DNA from: Rhizobium sp. AC27/96
GTDB lineage: Bacteria > Pseudomonadota > Alphaproteobacteria > Rhizobiales > Rhizobiaceae
DNA length: 64,000 bases
Reading direction: 5' to 3'
Assembly: GCF_001692325.1 (NCBI RefSeq)
Contig: NZ_LXKN01000070.1
Location: forward strand, 1-64,000
This document shows, one piece after another, positions 8,782 through 17,459 of the stretch. A program made the translations under genes and the position numbers. The notes beneath the pieces are model-generated. The model saw nothing but the letters and a program-made list of their open reading frames with translations, had not been told where the DNA came from and did no database searches. The first letter of the stretch is position 1. Every line of letters starts with the position of its first letter.

Positions 8782-9654
8782 ATGGCAACGTTGCACACCC
8801 GTTCCACCGCGCGCATCATGATGGCGCCATCCGTTCTTCTTCTCTTTGCGTGGATGATCGTCCCGCTCGTGATGACGATCTATTTCTCGACGCTGAACTA
8901 CAATCTGCTGTCGCCCGGCGCGCATGATTTCGTCGGTTGGCTCAACTACGAATATTTCGTCACCGATCCGGCCTTTCTGAGCTCGCTGATCGTGACGCTG
9001 CTGCTGGTTGCCGGCGCGTTGCTGATCACCGTGGTCGGTGGCATTGCACTGGCGCTCCTTCTCGATCAGCCGATCTACGGCCAGGGCATCGTGCGCATGC
9101 TGGTGCTTGCGCCCTTCTTCGTGATGCCGACGGTCGCCGCCCTCATCTGGAAGCACATGTTCATGAACCCGGTGAACGGGCTTCTGGCGCATCTCTTCCG
9201 ATTGTTCGGGCTTGATCCGCTGACCTGGCTGGAGACCGTTCCGCTCCTGTCGGTCATCATCATCGTAGCCTGGCAATGGCTGCCCTTCGCCACGCTCATC
9301 CTGCTCACCGCCCTGCAGTCGCTGGACGAAGAGCAGAAGGAAGCGGCCGAAATGGATGGTGCAGGCCCGATTTCGAAGTTCATCTACATCACCCTGCCGC
9401 ATCTGGCCCGCGCCATTACGGTCGTGATCCTGATCGAGACGATCTTCCTTCTGTCCGCCTTCGCCGAAATCCTCGTCACCACCAATGGCGGCCCGGGCAC
9501 GGCGACGACCAATCTCACCTATCTGGTCTATTCGCAGATCGTCCTGTCGCAGGATGTCGGCGGCGCATCGGCGGGCGGCATCATCGCAGTCATCCTCGCC
9601 AATATCGTCGCGATCTTCCTGATGCGCGCGGTCGGCAAGAATCTGGAGGCTTAA
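8782..9654 (+). CDS. smoF: polyol ABC transporter permease, first subunit
   Basis: A 290-aa inner-membrane permease of the CUT1 (MalF-like) type with about six hydrophobic helices. The cytoplasmic EAA loop reads EAAEMDGAGPISKFIYITLP and would contact the ATPase. The frame is open from 8725, but the ATG at 8782 gives the normal length and a short basic N-terminus before helix 1. Its stop is 2 bp from the next permease start, so the two are tightly coupled. Confidence 0.92.
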   Translation: MATLHTRSTARIMMAPSVLLLFAWMIVPLVMTIYFSTLNYNLLSPGAHDFVGWLNYEYFVTDPAFLSSLIVTLLLVAGALLITVVGGIALALLLDQPIYGQGIVRMLVLAPFFVMPTVAALIWKHMFMNPVNGLLAHLFRLFGLDPLTWLETVPLLSVIIIVAWQWLPFATLILLTALQSLDEEQKEAAEMDGAGPISKFIYITLPHLARAITVVILIETIFLLSAFAEILVTTNGGPGTATTNLTYLVYSQIVLSQDVGGASAGGIIAVILANIVAIFLMRAVGKNLEA

Positions 9655-9656
9655 AG

Positions 9657-10499
9657 ATGGCACGCCAAGTCAGCACGCAACGCAAGGTGTTCGTATCGGT
9701 GGCCGCATGGGCCGTCGCCTTGCTCATCTTCTTCCCGATCCTGTGGACGATCCTGACGAGCTTCAAGACCGAGGGCGATGCGATTGCCTCGCCACCGCAG
9801 TTCCTGTTCTTCCACTGGACGCTGGAGAATTACGTCGAGGTGCAATCGCGCTCGAATTATTTCCTCCATTTCGCCAACTCGGTCATCATCTCCTTCGGTT
9901 CGACGATCCTTGGTCTGATCATCGCCGTGCCGGCCGCCTGGGCCATGGCCTTCTCGCCGACCAAGCGCACCAAGGACGTGCTGATGTGGATGCTGTCCAC
10001 GAAGATGATGCCGCCGGTCGGCGCCTTCATCCCGATCTACCTGCTGTTCCAGGGTTTCGGCCTGCTCAACAATCAGTTCGCCAGCCGCCTGGGCATGGTC
10101 GTCGTGCTGATGCTGATTAACCTGCCGATCATCGTGTGGATGCTCTATACCTACTTCAAGGAAATCCCCGGTGAGATCCTTGAGGCGGCCCGCATGGACG
10201 GGGCGACGCTGGCAAAGGAAATCATCTACGTGCTGACGCCGATGGCGATCCCCGGCCTTGCCTCGACGATGCTGCTCAACATCATCCTGTCGTGGAACGA
10301 GGCTTTCTGGACGCTCAATCTCTCGTCGGTCGATGCGGCTCCGCTCAGCACCTTCATCGCCTCCTATTCGAGCCCGGAGGGCCTGTTCTATGCCAAGCTT
10401 TCGGCGGCATCGACCATGGCGATCGCTCCGATCCTGATCCTCGGCTGGTTCAGCCAGAAACAACTCGTTCGCGGCCTCACCTTCGGCGCGGTTAAGTAA
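9657..10499 (+). CDS. smoG: polyol ABC transporter permease, second subunit
   Basis: A 280-aa MalG-like CUT1 permease. Helix 1 (AAWAVALLIFFPILWTI) begins soon after a short basic N-terminus. The EAA loop is EAARMDGATLAKEI, and the C-terminus ends in RGLTFGAVK, the common ending of this subfamily. An AGGC stretch ahead of the ATG (9657) is the likely ribosome-binding site, and the start lies 2 bp after the smoF stop. It pairs with SmoF to form the membrane channel. Confidence 0.92.
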   Translation: MARQVSTQRKVFVSVAAWAVALLIFFPILWTILTSFKTEGDAIASPPQFLFFHWTLENYVEVQSRSNYFLHFANSVIISFGSTILGLIIAVPAAWAMAFSPTKRTKDVLMWMLSTKMMPPVGAFIPIYLLFQGFGLLNNQFASRLGMVVVLMLINLPIIVWMLYTYFKEIPGEILEAARMDGATLAKEIIYVLTPMAIPGLASTMLLNIILSWNEAFWTLNLSSVDAAPLSTFIASYSSPEGLFYAKLSAASTMAIAPILILGWFSQKQLVRGLTFGAVK

Positions 10500-10510
10500 G
10501 GAAGAGAAAC

Positions 10511-11509
10511 ATGGGTAGCATTGTCCTTAAGAAGGTTTCTAAGGTCTTTGGCGAAGCCAAGGTCATCCCTTCCATCGACCTCGAAATCAACAATGGCGAG
10601 TTCGTGGTGTTCGTCGGCCCGTCGGGCTGTGGCAAGTCCACGCTGTTGCGTCTGATCGCCGGTCTCGAAGACGTCTCCGGCGGCCAGATCCTGATCGACG
10701 GCAAGGATGGCACAAACCTGAAGCCTTCCGAACGCGGTCTCGCCATGGTGTTCCAGTCCTATGCGCTTTATCCGCATATGAGTGTTCGCAAGAACATCGC
10801 CTTCCCGCTGAAGATGGCGAACATGCCGCAGGCGGAGATCGACAAGAAGGTTGCGGACGCCGCCCGCGTCCTCAATCTCACCGACTATCTGGAGCGCAAG
10901 CCGCGCCAGCTCTCGGGCGGCCAGCGTCAGCGCGTTGCCATCGGCCGGGCCATCGTGCGCCAGCCGGCGGCCTTCCTGTTCGACGAGCCCTTGTCGAACC
11001 TCGATGCGGCGCTGCGCGTTAACATGCGCCTCGAGATCAGCGAACTGCACCAGCAGCTGAAGACGACGATGGTCTATGTGACGCATGACCAGGTCGAAGC
11101 CATGACCATGGCCGACAAGATCGTTGTGCTCAACCGCGGCAATATCGAGCAGGTAGGCTCGCCGCTGGAGCTTTATCGCTCTCCACGCAACCTCTTCGTT
11201 GCCGGCTTCATCGGCTCGCCGAAGATGAATTTCGTCAAGGGCGCCTATGCGCAGAGCCTTGGAGGCGACACGATCGGCGTCAGGCCGGAACATACGCTGC
11301 TGTCGACCACCGCGGGCGACTGGCAAGGCAAGGTCATCGTTGCCGAGCATCTAGGCTCCGACACCTTCCTGCATATCGACGTCGACGGTATCGGCACGGT
11401 AACGGCGCGCGGTTCCGGCGATTTCCCAGCCCGGGCCGGCGACACCGTCTACCTGACGCCCGACAAGGCGCACATTCACCGGTTCAACGCCGAGGGATTG
11501 TCGATCTGA
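10511..11509 (+). CDS. smoK: polyol ABC transporter ATP-binding protein
   Basis: A 332-aa MalK/UgpC-type ATPase that powers the SmoEFG importer. Walker A is GPSGCGKST (about residues 37-45), the signature is LSGGQRQR, Walker B is FLFDEP with SNLDA after it, and the switch is VTHDQVEA. The C-terminal third is the TOBE/regulatory domain (GVRPEH). It starts 11 bp after smoG. Such ATPases are sometimes shared among importers, but the operon position makes this one dedicated by inference. Confidence 0.93.
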   Translation: MGSIVLKKVSKVFGEAKVIPSIDLEINNGEFVVFVGPSGCGKSTLLRLIAGLEDVSGGQILIDGKDGTNLKPSERGLAMVFQSYALYPHMSVRKNIAFPLKMANMPQAEIDKKVADAARVLNLTDYLERKPRQLSGGQRQRVAIGRAIVRQPAAFLFDEPLSNLDAALRVNMRLEISELHQQLKTTMVYVTHDQVEAMTMADKIVVLNRGNIEQVGSPLELYRSPRNLFVAGFIGSPKMNFVKGAYAQSLGGDTIGVRPEHTLLSTTAGDWQGKVIVAEHLGSDTFLHIDVDGIGTVTARGSGDFPARAGDTVYLTPDKAHIHRFNAEGLSI

Positions 11510-11662
11510 GCTACAAGCCGGTGCTGTGCGCGCCGCCCGCGCATGGCGAACGCATTAATCCCGGCCCGCTTGGATGGATATCTGCGGGCCGGACAGCATA
11601 CCAGCCGGAGCGGCCTTTCCCAGTCGTCCGGAGCCAGAGACCTTTCCAGAAGGACTAGAGAC

Positions 11663-13144
11663 ATGACGTGCAAATTATCGCTCGCAACTCTCCAGGAGGC
11701 GGCCGCAACGGCAGCCGTTCCTGCCTACGATCCGAAATCGCTTTCGGCGGGCATCGTGCATTTCGGTGTCGGCAATTTCCATCGCGCCCATCAGGCAATC
11801 TACCTCGACGATCTGTTCAACGGCGGTCACGACCATGACTGGGCGATCGTCGGCGCCGGCGTGCTGCCGTCCGATGCCGCCATGCGCGAGAAGCTCGCGG
11901 CGCAGGACTTTCTGACGACGGTGGTCGAGCAGGACAATAATCGCACGGCTGCCCGCGTCACCGCGCCGATGGTCGGCATCCTGCCGGTCGGCGATGCCAA
12001 GGCGATCATTGCCAAACTGGCCGATCCCACCATCCGCATCGTCTCCATGACGATTACCGAAGGCGGCTATTTCATCGATGCGTCCGGCAAGTTCAATCCG
12101 GCCCATCCGGCGATATCGGCCGACGGGCAGAACCCCGATGCGCCGAAGACTGTGTTCGGCCTGATCGTCGCGGGCCTCAAGGCGCGCCGCGCCGCAGGCT
12201 TGCAGCCCTTCACGGTCATGTCCTGCGACAACATTCCCCACAATGGCGGTGTCACCAAAGCCGCCGTCGTCGGGACCGCACGCCTTTCCGACCCTGCCTT
12301 TGCCGACTGGATCGCCGCCAACGTCGCCTTCCCGAACGGCATGGTCGACCGCATCACGCCGGCAACCGGCGCGCGCGAGATCGACCTGCTGAAGCAAGTC
12401 TTCGATATCGAGGACAATTGGCCCGTCTATTGCGAGGAATTCAAGCAGTGGGTGCTGGAAGACAATTTTCCGGCGGGCCGGCCTGCGCTGGAAAAGGTCG
12501 GTGTCACCTTCGTGCCCGATGTCACGCCCTATGAGCATATGAAGATCCGCATCCTCAATGGCGGCCATGCGGCCATCGCCTATCCGGCGGCGCTTATGGA
12601 TATCCATTTCGTGCATGAGGCCATGGAAGAACCGTTGATCCGCGATTTTCTCGCCAAGCTCGAGAATGACGAGATCATCCCCGTGATCCCGCCGGTGCCG
12701 AACACTGTGCTGGCGGATTACTTCAAGCTGATCGAGCGGCGCTTCGCCAATCCGAAGATCGCCGACACCATTCCGCGCCTGGCGCAGGATGGCTCGAACC
12801 GCCAGCCGAAGTTCATCCTGCCGTCCACGGCCGATCGGCTCAGCCGCGGGGAAGACGTCGTCGGCCTCGCGCTCGTCTCGGCGCTCTGGTGCCGCTACTT
12901 TGCCGGCAAGAGCGATAGCGGCAAGGACATCGTCTTCAACGATGCCAGCGCCGAGCGTCTGCATGAGGCCGCCCTCAAGGCAAAGGACGATCCGAATGCC
13001 TTCCTGGTGTTCGAGGATATCTTCGGCGCTGTCGCGAAATCGGATCTCTTCCGCAAACGCTTCGCTCATGCGCTGAAAACGCTGTGGGAAAAGGGTACTC
13101 GCGTCACCCTGCAGCTATACTTGGACAACAAACTCGCGGGATAA
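11663..13144 (+). CDS. mtlK: mannitol 2-dehydrogenase family (polyol:NAD+ oxidoreductase)
   Basis: A 493-aa long-chain polyol dehydrogenase that would oxidise D-mannitol to fructose and possibly D-arabitol to xylulose in the cytoplasm. The N-terminal Rossmann segment contains FGVGNFHRAHQ. The catalytic region contains KIRILNGGHAAIAY, with the family's Lys, Asn and His. The frame is open to 11543, but homology and length favour the ATG at 11663. It follows smoK by about 150 bp, in the S. meliloti gene order. The sorbitol dehydrogenase smoS usually found between smoK and mtlK is absent, which suggests mannitol or arabitol as the main substrate. Confidence 0.92.
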   Translation: MTCKLSLATLQEAAATAAVPAYDPKSLSAGIVHFGVGNFHRAHQAIYLDDLFNGGHDHDWAIVGAGVLPSDAAMREKLAAQDFLTTVVEQDNNRTAARVTAPMVGILPVGDAKAIIAKLADPTIRIVSMTITEGGYFIDASGKFNPAHPAISADGQNPDAPKTVFGLIVAGLKARRAAGLQPFTVMSCDNIPHNGGVTKAAVVGTARLSDPAFADWIAANVAFPNGMVDRITPATGAREIDLLKQVFDIEDNWPVYCEEFKQWVLEDNFPAGRPALEKVGVTFVPDVTPYEHMKIRILNGGHAAIAYPAALMDIHFVHEAMEEPLIRDFLAKLENDEIIPVIPPVPNTVLADYFKLIERRFANPKIADTIPRLAQDGSNRQPKFILPSTADRLSRGEDVVGLALVSALWCRYFAGKSDSGKDIVFNDASAERLHEAALKAKDDPNAFLVFEDIFGAVAKSDLFRKRFAHALKTLWEKGTRVTLQLYLDNKLAG

Positions 13145-13152
13145 TCTGCAAG

Positions 13153-13182
13153 CGGCCGGAGTTTTTCTGCTCCGGCCGTTTT
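13153..13182 (+). terminator. rho-independent terminator after mtlK
   Basis: A perfect 9-bp stem, CGGCCGGAG (13153-13161) with CTCCGGCCG (13170-13178), and an 8-base loop are followed by TTTT. It lies 8 bp after the mtlK stop and probably ends most smo-mtlK transcription before the HAD gene. Confidence 0.85.
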
Positions 13183-13243
13183 CCATTGTCGCGCCGGAAT
13201 TTCGAGCGGGCGGGACGGCAACAGAATTCAGGTTGGATCTACG

Positions 13244-13918
13244 ATGACCGATGCGGAGAAGGGACTCGTAATCTTCGATTGCGATGGCGTGCTTGTGGAC
13301 AGCGAGCCGCTGTCGGTCAGCGTGCTCATCCAGGCGATGCACGATTTCGGCGTGGATATGAGCGAGGAGGATGTCTACAGCCGCTTCCTCGGCAAGAGCC
13401 TGGCGACGCTCGTCGATACCATGCAGACGGAATTCGACGTCTTCATCGATCAGCCTTTTCTCGATCGTATCCGCAACGATCTCTATGAGCGGTTCAAGCA
13501 TGAGCTGAAGCCGATCGATGGTATCGCCGCGACGCTTGATGCGCTTCCGCTTCCGCGCTGCGTGGCCTCGTCAAGCCAGTTGGAGCGTATCCGGCTCTCG
13601 CTCGGCGTCACCGGCCTGCTGGAGCGGCTGGAGCCGAATATTTTCAGCGCAAGCATGGTCAAGCGGGGCAAGCCCGCACCGGATCTTTTCCTCTTTGCAG
13701 CCGAGCGGATGGGGGTTGCGCCGGCAGATTGCATCGTCGTGGAAGACAGCCCCGCGGGGATCATGGCGGCGCGTGCGGCCGGTATGACAGTGTTCGCTTT
13801 CAACGGCGGTTCGCATGCGCATTCCCCCAGCTATCGTGCTGAACTGGAGCAGCTTTCACCGGAAGTCGTGTTTGACGCGATGCCGGATTTGATACAACTT
13901 GTCCGCAACAAGAGTTAG
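13244..13918 (+). CDS. HAD-superfamily phosphatase (beta-phosphoglucomutase/phosphatase type)
   Basis: A 224-aa subfamily IA HAD hydrolase. Motif I is FDCDGVLVDSE near the N-terminus (nucleophile Asp), motif II lies near ASSSQ, the motif III Lys is in RGKPAPD, and motif IV is VVEDSPAG. A helical cap lies between motifs I and II. Such enzymes dephosphorylate sugar phosphates or move phosphate within them. Its place between mtlK and a sugar kinase suggests removal of a stalled sugar or polyol phosphate, but the substrate is not readable. Confidence 0.88.
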   Translation: MTDAEKGLVIFDCDGVLVDSEPLSVSVLIQAMHDFGVDMSEEDVYSRFLGKSLATLVDTMQTEFDVFIDQPFLDRIRNDLYERFKHELKPIDGIAATLDALPLPRCVASSSQLERIRLSLGVTGLLERLEPNIFSASMVKRGKPAPDLFLFAAERMGVAPADCIVVEDSPAGIMAARAAGMTVFAFNGGSHAHSPSYRAELEQLSPEVVFDAMPDLIQLVRNKS

Positions 13919-14015
13919 AGCATTTCCAGGAAAAGTGCGCAGCGGTTTTCCGTCCGGAATGCGTAAAGAAAAAAATAGAACGTTTTCGCGATTCAAAGAA
14001 ACGTGGAAATGCTCT
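13917..14015. repeat. rhizobial intergenic palindromic element
   Basis: Perfect 11-bp inverted ends, AGAGCATTTCC (13917-13927) and GGAAATGCTCT (14005-14015), bound a 99-bp segment between the HAD gene and the FGGY kinase. The left end overlaps the HAD stop codon by two bases. The sequence type is familiar from interspersed repeats in Rhizobiaceae genomes; I recognise it by eye only. Confidence 0.7.
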
Positions 14016-14037
14016 GAGTGGTCGGGGCCCCTTTTGC

Positions 14038-15621
14038 ATGCGTGATCACGTGGTTGCGGTCGATATTGGCACAGGCAGCGCACGCGCCGGTGTCTTCACG
14101 GCGGGCGGCTCACTGCTGGGCAAAAGTGAATATCCGATCCTGATGAATCGCCCGCGTGAAAACCACGCCGAGCATGATTCCGAGGATATATGGGCTGCCG
14201 TCTGCGCCGCCGTTCGCTCTGCCGTTGCAGCGTCAGGCGTCGACGCATCCGTTATCGGCGCCATCGGTTTCGACGCGACCTGCTCGCTGGTCGTGCGTAA
14301 TCGGGAAGGCGGGCAATTGACCGTGTCTACCGGGGGCGAGAGCCGCTTCGATACCATCGTCTGGCTCGATCACCGTGCGCTTGCCGAGGCGGATTACTGC
14401 ACGGCGACGCGGCATGAGGTTCTCGCCTATTCCGGCGAGTTCATGTCGCCCGAAATGGAAATGCCCAAGCTGATGTGGCTGAAGGAGAACCTTCCCGAGA
14501 GCTGGGCGCAGGCCGGTTATTTCTTCGACCTTGCCGATTTCATGACCTGGAAGGCGACCGGCTCGTTGGCCCGGTCACGATCGACGCTGGTGGCGAAATG
14601 GAATTATCTCGCCCATCGTGAACCGGGCTGGCAGGCGGATTTCCTGAACGTGATCGGCCTCGGCGACCTGCGGGAGCGTGGAGGGCTGCCGGAGGACAGT
14701 GTTCCGGTCGGCAAGAGCATCGGAACGTTGACGGCGGAAGCTGCGGAAGCGCTGGGGCTTGATCGGGATTGCCATGTCGGGGCGGGGATGATCGACGCCT
14801 ATGCGGGTGCGCTCGGCGCTCTTGCGGCTCATGCCGGCGATCTCGCCTCGCTGGAGCATCAACTGGCGCTCATCGCCGGAACTTCGAGCTGCGTCGTCTC
14901 CTTCTCGCGGGAACGCAAGCGCAGCACCGGCATGTGGGGGCCTTATTATGAGGCGGTTTTTCCGGAAATGTGGCTGGCCGAAGCCGGGCAGTCGGCAACG
15001 GGAGCGCTGCTCGATCACATTGTCAGCATGCATGCAGCTGGGGGAGCGCCGACCGCCGCATTGCACGATCGTATCGTCAAGCGCATTGCGGAGCTGCGGC
15101 TGGCCGAGGGTGAATTGCTGGGCGGCCGCATCCACGTGCTGCCAGATTTTCACGGCAATCGCTCGCCGCTTGCCGATCCGCATGCCTTGGGCGTCATCAG
15201 CGGCATGACGCTGGACGCATCCTTCGACGGCCTCTGCCGGCTCTACTGGCGCACCAGCGTTGGGATAGCACTTGGTATCCGCCACATCCTGGAGCGGATG
15301 CGGGATTATGGCTACGTGCCCGATACGCTGCATGTCGCGGGCGGTCATGTGAAGAATTCGGTGCTGATGGAGCTCTATTCCGATGTGACCGGCTGCAAGG
15401 TCGTGATCCCCAAGATGAACGAGACCGTGCTGCTGGGCACGGCGATTGCTGCTTCGGTTTCCTGCGGGCTCCATGAAAACCTGGGGGCAGCCGGTGCCGC
15501 CATGTATCCCGGCGGCCACGAACGCCTGCCGGATACAGCCAAGAAGGCGCTCTACGACCGCGACTACCGGCGCTTCCTGGCCATGTATCGCCATCGGGCG
15601 GAATTGGACGGGATGGATTAG
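14038..15621 (+). CDS. FGGY-family pentulose kinase (D-ribulokinase type)
   Basis: A 527-aa kinase with an N-terminal phosphate-binding VDIGTGSARAG loop. The body contains DHRA and GTSSCVVS. The C-terminal ATP-domain motif is AGGHVKN. The length and the alcohol-group features (WLDHRA, DATCSLV) match the 5-carbon-sugar branch of FGGY kinases (ribulokinase/YDR109C-like) better than classical xylulokinase; compare the true XylB at 56349. It probably phosphorylates a ketopentose produced by polyol oxidation and feeds it to the pentose phosphate pathway. It begins 23 bp after a palindromic repeat, and no strong ribosome-binding site is visible. Confidence 0.87.
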   Translation: MRDHVVAVDIGTGSARAGVFTAGGSLLGKSEYPILMNRPRENHAEHDSEDIWAAVCAAVRSAVAASGVDASVIGAIGFDATCSLVVRNREGGQLTVSTGGESRFDTIVWLDHRALAEADYCTATRHEVLAYSGEFMSPEMEMPKLMWLKENLPESWAQAGYFFDLADFMTWKATGSLARSRSTLVAKWNYLAHREPGWQADFLNVIGLGDLRERGGLPEDSVPVGKSIGTLTAEAAEALGLDRDCHVGAGMIDAYAGALGALAAHAGDLASLEHQLALIAGTSSCVVSFSRERKRSTGMWGPYYEAVFPEMWLAEAGQSATGALLDHIVSMHAAGGAPTAALHDRIVKRIAELRLAEGELLGGRIHVLPDFHGNRSPLADPHALGVISGMTLDASFDGLCRLYWRTSVGIALGIRHILERMRDYGYVPDTLHVAGGHVKNSVLMELYSDVTGCKVVIPKMNETVLLGTAIAASVSCGLHENLGAAGAAMYPGGHERLPDTAKKALYDRDYRRFLAMYRHRAELDGMD

Positions 15622-15640
15622 GCGCCTGGTTTGTCCTTGC

Positions 15641-16492
15641 CTACCTTAGGGGCGCATGAGCGAATATGGCTTGCAGTTCCTCGATCCGGCGAATCCTGTT
15701 TTCCGCCGTTTCACCGGCCGCCTGCGTCACGGCGATGGCGATCATTTCCAGCAGCGCCATCATGCCCGAGAGGCTTTCGCGGCTATTGGCCCGCTGGGGC
15801 GGCAAGGACAGGGTGATATTGGCGAATTCATGCGCCCATTCGGTGAATTGACCGGTCGCCAGCAACACCTTGTGTCCGGCGCGGCGGGCCGAGCGGGCCA
15901 GCAGCCGCGATGCGACGAAGCGCGGTGAATCGATGATGATGAGCAGGCTGTTTTCGGACCGCGCACCCAGCATTTCGACGTAGCTGCCATTGGCGCCATC
16001 GAGAAAGAGGACATGGTCGCGAGCGAAAGTCAGGCGCTCACACAGATGCCTTCCAAGCCCTGCAAGGCTCGGATGAGTGGCGATGAAGACGTTGCCGGCC
16101 GACAGGATTGCCGTCACCGCGTCCTGCCATTGGGGTTGGTTGGCGAGATTGTAGATATGCTGCAGCATCTCGACCTGTTCGACGATTTGCGCCGCCAGGG
16201 GGCGGCTCTCGCCGGCATCCTTCTGCAACTGCTCGAGAACGTTAGGCAATTGTAACGTAACGGGGCCGGTGTTTTCCTTCAGGTGCACCTTGATTCCGTC
16301 GAGGCCGTGATAGCCGAGGGATCGCAGGAACCGGCCAACCGTCATCGGGCTCAACTCAAGCCTATCGGCGACCGAGGAAGCGGTTTCGAACGGTAGTTCA
16401 TTCAGATGTTCAGAGAAATACTTTGCAATTCGACGTTCGGCGGGCGTGCCGACCTTGATATATTCTTTGAGTTTCTGGCTAAGGTCTTCCAA
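15641..16492 (-). CDS. MurR/RpiR-family transcriptional regulator (HTH + SIS)
   Basis: A 283-aa regulator. Residues about 1-80 form the RpiR helix-turn-helix (ASSVADRLELSPMTVGRFL). Residues about 125-260 form a SIS sugar-phosphate-isomerase fold (GNVFIATHPSLAG; SLLIIIDSPRF). These proteins sense phosphosugars. Translation starts at TTG 16492, supported by GGGAGGGG about 5 bases upstream. The gene converges on the FGGY kinase gene (20 bp between stops) and diverges from the CysZ-like gene. It could regulate either neighbour; autoregulation is suggested by a palindrome in its own leader. Confidence 0.9.
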   Translation of the reverse strand: MEDLSQKLKEYIKVGTPAERRIAKYFSEHLNELPFETASSVADRLELSPMTVGRFLRSLGYHGLDGIKVHLKENTGPVTLQLPNVLEQLQKDAGESRPLAAQIVEQVEMLQHIYNLANQPQWQDAVTAILSAGNVFIATHPSLAGLGRHLCERLTFARDHVLFLDGANGSYVEMLGARSENSLLIIIDSPRFVASRLLARSARRAGHKVLLATGQFTEWAHEFANITLSLPPQRANSRESLSGMMALLEMIAIAVTQAAGETAENRIRRIEELQAIFAHAPLR

Positions 16493-16534
16493 ATTTGCCC
16501 CTCCCTGAGTTTCCTTCTGATATTCTCTGCACCA

Positions 16535-16548
16535 ATTGTTGGAACAAT
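16535..16548. promoter_or_regulatory. palindrome upstream of the RpiR-type gene
   Basis: ATTGTTGGAACAAT is a perfect 6-bp inverted repeat around GG. It lies 43 bp upstream of the TTG start of the regulator, in a 250-bp AT-rich divergent spacer (16493-16742). It could be the regulator's own operator; this rests on position and symmetry alone. The rest of that spacer shows only AT-rich promoter-like sequence. Confidence 0.35.
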
Positions 16549-16742
16549 CGAGTGCTTGGATCTCGGAAGGCCGCCGATGTTGTTTCGGTTGTTGTTCTTA
16601 ATATGGCCTACAAAATATATTAGCTTAGGCTTTATTACAACGATACATTTTTTTAATTGAGCATACTCGCATATCAGGTGGATATTGATATTCGCATGAT
16701 TGCTACCTAGGTGTCGGATTACCAACCAGGGAGCCCGACCGA

Positions 16743-17456
16743 ATGATTGTTCTTGCTGCGCGCCTTTCCTTCGAAAACCTCTTTGCGCCGGAAACGCGGA
16801 AGGTTTTCTGGAAGGTTCTGGGCCTGACATTGCTGGCGCTTGTCGTGCTCTGGTTCGTGCTGCGCGGCGTTTTCAATTCCTTCGCCTTGCCCTGGCTGCA
16901 GGGCTTCATGCCGGCCACTGCGGATTGGACGGGTTGGCTTACGCTCTTTCTGGCTATCTTTGCGGGCATTGCGCTGGCGCTCGCAATGGCGCTGCTGATA
17001 TCGCCGATCACGGCGCTGATTGCCGGCCTCTTTCTCGACGATGTCGCCGAGGTAGTGGAGAAGAGGGACTATCCCGGCGATGCGCCCGGGACCGCGATGC
17101 CGATCGCCGCGGCGATGAAAAGCTCGGTGCGGTTTCTTGGCGTCGTCATCGTCGGCAATATCATCGCCCTGTTTCTGCTGTTCATTCCGGGCGTCAATCT
17201 GATCGCCTTCTTTCTGGTGAACGGCTACCTGCTTGGCCGCGAATTCTTCGAGTTTGCCGCCATGCGCTTCCGCTCGCCGGACGAGGCGCGGCAGTTCCGC
17301 GTCAAGCACGCCTTTACCGTGTTTCTGGCTGGCCTGGTGATTGCCGCTTTTCTTGCCATCCCGCTTCTCAACCTGCTGACGCCGCTGTTTGCCGCCGGGA
17401 TGATGGTGCATCTGCACAAGCTGATCTCGCGGAAAGAAGCGGGCCCGCGCATATAA
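16743..17456 (+). CDS. EI24/CysZ-like integral membrane protein
   Basis: A 237-aa membrane protein with four to six hydrophobic segments (about 27-45, 65-95, 135-165, 195-220) and a conserved cytoplasmic loop, LFLDDVAEVVEKRDYPG, typical of EI24-domain/CysZ-like proteins. Some relatives take part in sulfate uptake; no sulfate genes are nearby, so that role is not supported here. The ATG at 16743 follows GGGAG. It converges on nth with only 3 bp between the stops. Confidence 0.82.
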   Translation: MIVLAARLSFENLFAPETRKVFWKVLGLTLLALVVLWFVLRGVFNSFALPWLQGFMPATADWTGWLTLFLAIFAGIALALAMALLISPITALIAGLFLDDVAEVVEKRDYPGDAPGTAMPIAAAMKSSVRFLGVVIVGNIIALFLLFIPGVNLIAFFLVNGYLLGREFFEFAAMRFRSPDEARQFRVKHAFTVFLAGLVIAAFLAIPLLNLLTPLFAAGMMVHLHKLISRKEAGPRI

Positions 17457-17459
17457 AGG

